Of a stretch of 64,000 nt of DNA, positions 59,311 through 64,000 are shown one piece after another. Origin of the DNA: Bacteroidota bacterium (GTDB lineage Bacteria > Bacteroidota > Bacteroidia > NS11-12g > UBA9320); contig WGNA01000021.1 of the NCBI GenBank assembly GCA_016124755.1, positions 16,304 to 80,303 on the forward strand. Reading direction: 5' to 3'. The position numbers and the translations under genes were made by a program. The first letter of the stretch is position 1. Every line of letters starts with the position of its first letter. Below the pieces are notes generated by a model. That model was not told the origin of the DNA and ran no database searches. It worked only from the letters and a program-made list of their open reading frames with translations.

Positions 59311-61566
59311 TCAATCCTTTTTAGTCATATAGACCGTCTCGGCTAATTCAATTAATTTTAATAATTCGGTTACGTCTTCGTTGGTTTCTCCTTTGGTTGC
59401 ATCGCGGATTATGGATTTAACGGTAGCGAAATTTCGTTGTGGCACAAACTGACTTTGCCGTAAAATCTGTGCGTACATCGCTACTCCTGAGGCGAGTTTA
59501 AAATCGCGACTGGCTGAGCTAAAAGGAGTGGAACTGGTATTTAAAGAGGTTTCCAATAAAATGCTTTTCGTTCCTTTTGGCTGTTTATACCGGAGTTTTA
59601 CCGTTAACATTTCGTTTCCGAAAGAAGTGGTAGTTGCCGGTTTCTGATATTTGAGATTCACCTCGCCCGGAATTTCTTCTTTGCTGTTGGCCGGAATTAT
59701 TTCATACAAAGCTGTTACCGTATGACCGGCCCCGAGTTCGCCGCCGTCTTTGGTGTCGTCGTTAAAATCCTGTGCCGGCATAATGCGGTTTTCGTACCCG
59801 ATAAGCCGGTATGCTTTTACATGAGCCGGATTAAACTCAACCTGAATTTTTACATCTTTGGCTATCGTGAAAAGTGTGGCTCTCAGATCCCGCTCAAAAA
59901 CCCGCGACGATTCTTTCCGGTTGTCGATGTAGAAATAATTTCCGTTTCCGTTGTCGGCGATCGTTTCCATTTTCGAATCCTTGTAGTTCCCCATTCCGAA
60001 TCCGCAAACCGTTATAAAAATGTTTTTGTCGCGATTGCCGACGATCAGGTTTTTCATGTCGCCGTCGGATGATGCTCCGACATTGAAATCGCCATCGGTG
60101 CAAAGAATTACCCGGTTGTTTCCATCGGTGAGCAGATTTTCCATCGCCACATTATAGGCGAGTTTTATGCCTTCACCTCCTGCGGTAGATCCACCTGCTT
60201 CAAGCTGATCAATTTGTTTTTTGATGTAGTCTTTTTCATCGCACCGGGTGGATGGCAATGCGAGTCCGGCGGAACCGGCGTAGGTTACAATGGCTATTCG
60301 GTCGTTTTTGCCCAATTGGTCCACCAACAGTTTTAGTGAACTTTTTACTAATGGAAGTTTATTTTCTTCATCCATCGATCCGCTCACATCAATAAGAAAT
60401 ACGAGGTTGGAAGTGCCGAGATGTTCCATGTCGATGTCTTTTCCTTTTAATCCGATTCGAACGAGCTGGTGGCCTTCGTTCCACGGACATGCGGCCGATT
60501 CGAGATGCACAGCAAATGGATGTTCGTTTTTCGGCTGGCCGTATCCGTATTGAAAGTAATTGACAAATTCCTCTACTCTAATGGCGTCTTTCGGAACCGG
60601 GAAATTCGAATTGAGTTTGGTGCGCATCACGGTATAGCTGGCGTTGTCCACATCAATACCAAAAGTGGAAAGCGGTTCTTTCAGCGGAGATAAATAGGTG
60701 TTCTCAACAAGTGGTGCATACGATTCATTATCCGAATCCCAGGGATCATATTTGGGTGAAGCAGGTGTTATCTCCCAGAAAATTGTGTCCGATTTACCTT
60801 TGAATTTGCGATCATAATTCGCGTTTTGAGGCTGGTCTTCCTCTTTATCGTAATAATCATCAACTCCATCTGCGTCAGTATCAGCATTATTTGCCCATGT
60901 AGTTCTACGCGAGATCGGCTTGGCATTTATGTCTTTCTTTCCAAGCATGTCACTTCTTCCCTGATGTTTTGCATTTCCCGAAGCCTTTAAGCCCACATTG
61001 GTTTTATTGGTGGTTACGAAATAATTTCCCTGTGGAACGCTGTACGAATGCACCGGAGCAGACGCTTGTGAAAAATTATCACCAAAGTCCCATTGGTAGG
61101 TAAGATCTCCTTGTGAAATTGCTCCATTTGAGGTGAAGTTATAACTAATGATAACAGAATCACTCAGATTATTTACCGAATTGACGGGTTTGGGGTTTGA
61201 TTTCTCAGTTGAAATTTTTACCGATGAAAATTGGGGAAAGGAATCGGCCTCCTGATACTTTAGTGGTTTTTCATCTGCCGAATCCACTTGTTTTAATTGA
61301 TTTTGATGGGGATTAATCGGAGTTTCCTGTAACCGGGTTTCTGTTGCCACATCGTTCTTTCCAAATTTCTGATTTCGCAACAGGAAAGAAATTCCGGCTA
61401 ATAAAATCAGAGAAGCGGCCAAACCTTTCGTCCAGTGCCACATAAAAATGGCCGGTCGTTTTTCTCTGTCGAGTTGTTGTTCTATCGAGTCCCAGAAATC
61501 CGGTCTCGGTTCATATTGCGGGAGGTTTTCCAATCCGCGCGCTTCATTTTTATCGTTCTTTTTCAT
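59311..61566 (-). CDS. Anti-sigma-like / PKD / von Willebrand factor A domain fusion protein
   Basis: 751 residues. Cytoplasmic start LPQYEPRPDFWDSIEQQL is the usual anti-sigma-type lead; one membrane helix at about 48-64; a PKD-like strand with TYQWDFGDN at about 155-185; a DTDADGVDDYYDKEEDQ Ca-binding (TSP3-like) stretch near 225; then a vWA domain with MIDAS D393-x-S-x-S (FLIDVSGSM) and CTDGDFNVG; C-terminal YfbK-like DUF3520-type region. It begins overlapping the sigma gene stop by 4 nt. I infer a signal-transducing surface or periplasmic sensor linked to the sigma factor. Confidence 0.85.
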   Translation of the reverse strand: MKKNDKNEARGLENLPQYEPRPDFWDSIEQQLDREKRPAIFMWHWTKGLAASLILLAGISFLLRNQKFGKNDVATETRLQETPINPHQNQLKQVDSADEKPLKYQEADSFPQFSSVKISTEKSNPKPVNSVNNLSDSVIISYNFTSNGAISQGDLTYQWDFGDNFSQASAPVHSYSVPQGNYFVTTNKTNVGLKASGNAKHQGRSDMLGKKDINAKPISRRTTWANNADTDADGVDDYYDKEEDQPQNANYDRKFKGKSDTIFWEITPASPKYDPWDSDNESYAPLVENTYLSPLKEPLSTFGIDVDNASYTVMRTKLNSNFPVPKDAIRVEEFVNYFQYGYGQPKNEHPFAVHLESAACPWNEGHQLVRIGLKGKDIDMEHLGTSNLVFLIDVSGSMDEENKLPLVKSSLKLLVDQLGKNDRIAIVTYAGSAGLALPSTRCDEKDYIKKQIDQLEAGGSTAGGEGIKLAYNVAMENLLTDGNNRVILCTDGDFNVGASSDGDMKNLIVGNRDKNIFITVCGFGMGNYKDSKMETIADNGNGNYFYIDNRKESSRVFERDLRATLFTIAKDVKIQVEFNPAHVKAYRLIGYENRIMPAQDFNDDTKDGGELGAGHTVTALYEIIPANSKEEIPGEVNLKYQKPATTTSFGNEMLTVKLRYKQPKGTKSILLETSLNTSSTPFSSASRDFKLASGVAMYAQILRQSQFVPQRNFATVKSIIRDATKGETNEDVTELLKLIELAETVYMTKKD

Positions 61567-62123
61567 TGGTTTTCGTTGCTGAGTTTTTTGCGTAGAATTT
61601 TTTTGGCGTGCAGTAGCTGCGTGCGACTAGTGCTCGGTGTAATGTTGAGCATTTCTGCAATTTCCTTGTGTTTGTAGCCTTCGATTTCGAATAATGTGAA
61701 TACGGTTCTGCAACCTTCAGGCAGGTTTTGAATTTCCCGTTCGAGTGCAGAAGAAGCGAACTCCTGATACGGAATTGCATACTCTTCACTGTTGTCATCG
61801 ATCGTTTCGAATTGCTGTTCGAACCTGAATTTCTTCACCGACTTCCGAACCACAATCGTTTTCATCCAGGCGCCAAGTGTGGATGAAGCCCGAAAGGTTT
61901 TCAGGTCGCGAAAGATTTCAAGAAAGGCTTCCTGTAAAGCATCGTGGGCCATGTCTTCGTCGCCGGTGATCCGATAGGCGAGTGTGTACATGGCTCTTGA
62001 ATATTGCAGGTAAAGGGTTTTCTGTGCTCTTCTTTCCCCGTCGATACAGGCACGGATCAGGTCCTGTTCTGCGTCGGGTAGTGAAAAGTCTGACGATATC
62101 GCCGCTGCTGTTTGTGCCATCAT
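61563..62123 (-). CDS. ECF-family RNA polymerase sigma factor
   Basis: 186 residues from the ATG at 62123 (MMAQTAAAISSDF), an upstream frame to 62150 being possible but unlikely. Region 2: YRITGDEDMAHDALQEAFLEIF, then LGAWMKTIVVRKSVKKFRFEQQ; region 4: LPEGCRTVFTLFEIEGYKHKEIAEMLNITPSTSRTQLLHAKKIL. Overlaps the anti-sigma/vWA gene by four bases (ATGA), the classical sigma/anti-sigma arrangement. Confidence 0.93.
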   Translation of the reverse strand: MMAQTAAAISSDFSLPDAEQDLIRACIDGERRAQKTLYLQYSRAMYTLAYRITGDEDMAHDALQEAFLEIFRDLKTFRASSTLGAWMKTIVVRKSVKKFRFEQQFETIDDNSEEYAIPYQEFASSALEREIQNLPEGCRTVFTLFEIEGYKHKEIAEMLNITPSTSRTQLLHAKKILRKKLSNENQ

Positions 62124-62193
62124 GTAAACTAAAGGGCACGACTCCAACAAAAACGTTGTATGGTTTTGCTAAAATTTTTTTGATTCCGCATTT

Positions 62194-63672
62194 TCAGGGA
62201 ATGACAAGAATTTTTTTAGAGAATAACTTTCCACTCGTTTCTCCATTAATAATGATGAAACCTGAAAGATTCTGAAATCGCAGATGTATTCCGTTAGCCG
62301 TTGAAATCCATTCTGGAAAAATCTCCTCTCCCCGGATATTATAAAAATGAAGATCGGTCAGAGAATTTTTCGGATAATCAATATATAGATCTCCATTTGA
62401 CGGGTTCGGCCAGATTGAAATCAAGTCGGTTAATTCATTTTTAACAGAAGAATTGCCTCCTTCAAAAGCACCGATAGAAGGAGTGAAGGCATATTGATTT
62501 CCATCGAAATCGGTTGTGAGATCCTGAACTTTGATTCCCGCCGCTATTGCCGGACTGCTTTCCAAAAGGTGAAAATCCTCATTAGAAATATCCTTGAACT
62601 GCGGAACCATTTGAATAACGGCATGAGACTCGGTGGTTGGAAGTGTTGGGCCTCCCCACGCTTTGTTGTTATCGTGAAACCAAAGATTGTTGGCAAACTG
62701 AAATGTATTCGGAGCGGTATTCGGACCGATGTTCACTTCCGTTGAGACATCTGCATTCATCACTACCACATTATTTATAAACTGACTATTGCCACAGGGA
62801 AGAAAACGACTTTCATCAACCGTCTCCTGTAAAATCCGGATAACCCATTTTTCGGGATGATAAATCGTGTTGTTTGCAACCGTAACATATACACAACCGG
62901 TAAAACTCACAGATGCCAGAGATCCGATTATCACATTAGCATACACGGCGATATAAGCAGCTTCATATTCTGCCGTATCCGGACGAAAAAACTGCAACCC
63001 GGTGCTGCCGCCGAGATTTAAAGTGCGCTGCCCTCCGTTTTTAAAATAGTTTCTCTGAATTAACAGATATGCCGTTCCGCCTTTAGCCTGAATGCAATTG
63101 GAGCCCATATTTTCCCAACGGTTTCCTTCTATTATTCCGCGGTGACAACCCACCATGTCGATTCCGCTTCCACCAGCAGAACCATTCAGAAAAGTGCATC
63201 CTGAAATTTGAAAATCATCGAGACCTGAAAGTTTTAATAAATCATTATTGCCCGTTGCATTAATGTTCCGGAATGTACAATTCTGCAACACGATGTGATG
63301 GGAAGGAGTCTCGAAGGTTCCATCGTCGTCGATGTTAACACCGTTACCCGTTTGTTCCTGAAAAATGAAACCAGAAATTTTCAGATACGCAACATCGCTC
63401 AGATGCCAGGCTTCGGTTCCGCATTTGAAAATCACATCGCCAGAAGGATCGGCGAACAGAACCAACCAGTTATCCGCATTTCCGGAATATCCGGTGAGAT
63501 ATTCGATATGTGTATAGGTTCCTTTTACCACAAAAACGGTATCTCCCGGTTTTGCGACCGATAAAGCCCCATCGATCTGATGATACGTTTCTGAAGTACC
63601 AACTCTGAGTGTTTTTGCATTTGCTGGCAGGAAGCTAATCAGTCCGAAAACCCATACAATCAACTGTTTCAT
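62194..63672 (-). CDS. Secreted right-handed beta-helix protein with T9SS sorting domain
   Basis: 492 residues. Signal peptide (1-19, ...LPANA), then a parallel beta-helix of many short turns (about 60-340: HIVLQNCTFRNINATGN, FQISGCTFLNG, GIIEGNRWENMGSN, YLLIQRNYFKNGG), a linker and a T9SS domain (SIWPNPSNGDLYI, about 415-492). Such helices are polysaccharide lyases or adhesins; catalytic residues cannot be assigned. Unrelated transcriptionally to the sigma operon, with a 43-base gap. Confidence 0.84.
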   Translation of the reverse strand: MKQLIVWVFGLISFLPANAKTLRVGTSETYHQIDGALSVAKPGDTVFVVKGTYTHIEYLTGYSGNADNWLVLFADPSGDVIFKCGTEAWHLSDVAYLKISGFIFQEQTGNGVNIDDDGTFETPSHHIVLQNCTFRNINATGNNDLLKLSGLDDFQISGCTFLNGSAGGSGIDMVGCHRGIIEGNRWENMGSNCIQAKGGTAYLLIQRNYFKNGGQRTLNLGGSTGLQFFRPDTAEYEAAYIAVYANVIIGSLASVSFTGCVYVTVANNTIYHPEKWVIRILQETVDESRFLPCGNSQFINNVVVMNADVSTEVNIGPNTAPNTFQFANNLWFHDNNKAWGGPTLPTTESHAVIQMVPQFKDISNEDFHLLESSPAIAAGIKVQDLTTDFDGNQYAFTPSIGAFEGGNSSVKNELTDLISIWPNPSNGDLYIDYPKNSLTDLHFYNIRGEEIFPEWISTANGIHLRFQNLSGFIIINGETSGKLFSKKILVIP

Positions 63673-64000
63673 ACAAGATCAAAGATGAAAAGAATTTGGG
63701 CCAAAGTCAATTCAGGCATTTATAGGTGAACAACAACAGTTTGAATAATGTTAAAAGTTATTCGGGGAAGTAACCTGATGATTTGAGTTCGGTCGAATAC
63801 TTAAACACTTAAATAACCGCTTTGAGTTTTAGATGTAGAAAGAATTTCCGAACTTTCAAATGGGGAGGGGTGGCAATAGCCCGGCAGAAATGTAGCCCCT
63901 CAATTAACTTCAAAAAAGAAATGCGGTTTTGAGTTCAAGTAGGCAGATTTTACCCTACCCAATAATTATTTTTGGTTGTCCTGCACACTCGCGTGCAACC
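63673..64000. repeat. Intergenic region with copy B of an inverted repeat
   Basis: Gene-free to the window end. Copy B of the repeat at 63801-63914: ttaaacacttaaat (63801-63814), cgaactttc (63849-63857), the block ggggaggggtggc with agcccgg (63862-63883) and taacttcaaaa (63905-63915). This is the reverse complement order of copy A. The remainder is AT-rich with nothing recognisable. Confidence 0.6.

Noticed and set aside
1..64000. Search for tRNA, rRNA, CRISPR arrays, IS elements and prophage genes
   Set aside because: No TPsiC-type arm with an acceptor stem, no regularly spaced direct repeats, no transposase, integrase or phage structural gene was found by reading.

Overview
The window comes from a Bacteroidota chromosome. 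Five proteins end in type IX secretion (T9SS) sorting domains. There is a GldH gliding-motility lipoprotein, a menaquinone gene pair (menD-menB), many LytTR and ECF-sigma systems, and repeated TAnnTTTG promoter boxes typical of this phylum. I cannot place it below phylum from sequence reading alone. No rRNA, tRNA, insertion sequence, prophage or CRISPR array was found. Genes are packed tightly, often with 1-30 nt overlaps, and four convergent pairs have stop codons that touch or nearly touch.

Layout. 1-1387: end of menD and menB. 1396-6510: first half of a molybdenum-cofactor (Moco) locus: moaC, mobA with a long N-terminal domain and a moeB-rhodanese fusion on +; rhlE-type helicase, moaE, a small lipoprotein and moaD on -. 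6526-6938: gap with a long hairpin. 6939-10656: ybjQ, polyprenyl synthetase and an ExbB/ExbD/ExbD operon. 10841-14743: radA, then an AlgX-like/MBOAT O-acetylation pair. 14791-19944: four-gene operon with two LytS-type kinases and two LytTR regulators. 20120-23901: T9SS protein, ECF sigma with a membrane-anchored barrel protein, and a TonB-like protein. 24000-26539: second Moco block (moeA, moaA, small protein). 26693-33042: T9SS PKD protein, gldH, lpd, two small envelope proteins, kynureninase and a KirBac channel. 33058-33228: a structured RNA candidate between convergent genes. 33323-38124: mfd and an exonuclease-GIY-YIG fusion. 38178-42517: ECF sigma, a small membrane protein, two Spy-like proteins, a YHYH protein, a MORN-type lipoprotein and a Sco1-type copper protein. 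42514-58957: starch/maltose locus. 59311-63672: ECF sigma plus anti-sigma/vWA fusion and a T9SS beta-helix protein, bracketed by two inverted copies of an intergenic repeat.

The starch/maltose locus is the best candidate for something new. It contains a T9SS-secreted GH13 amylase and a T9SS-secreted protein with four starch-binding-like modules. It also has two lipoprotein GH13 enzymes, an exported GH13, an inner-membrane MFS sugar porter, a GH65 phosphorylase, beta-phosphoglucomutase and a BadF/BadG-type kinase. It has no SusC/SusD pair in view. A Nudix-type transcription factor with a broken catalytic box sits in the middle. Three copies of a 19-bp palindrome (GTGT-N7-ACAC core) lie precisely in the promoter regions of the amylase/binding-protein pair, the transporter and the kinase operon. 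I infer that this is the operator of the Nudix regulator, giving a self-contained regulon.

All seven recognisable Moco genes (moaA, moaC, moaD, moaE, moeA, mobA, moeB) lie within 26.5 kb in two blocks, so the cell can probably make the cofactor from GTP; no molybdoenzyme is visible here.
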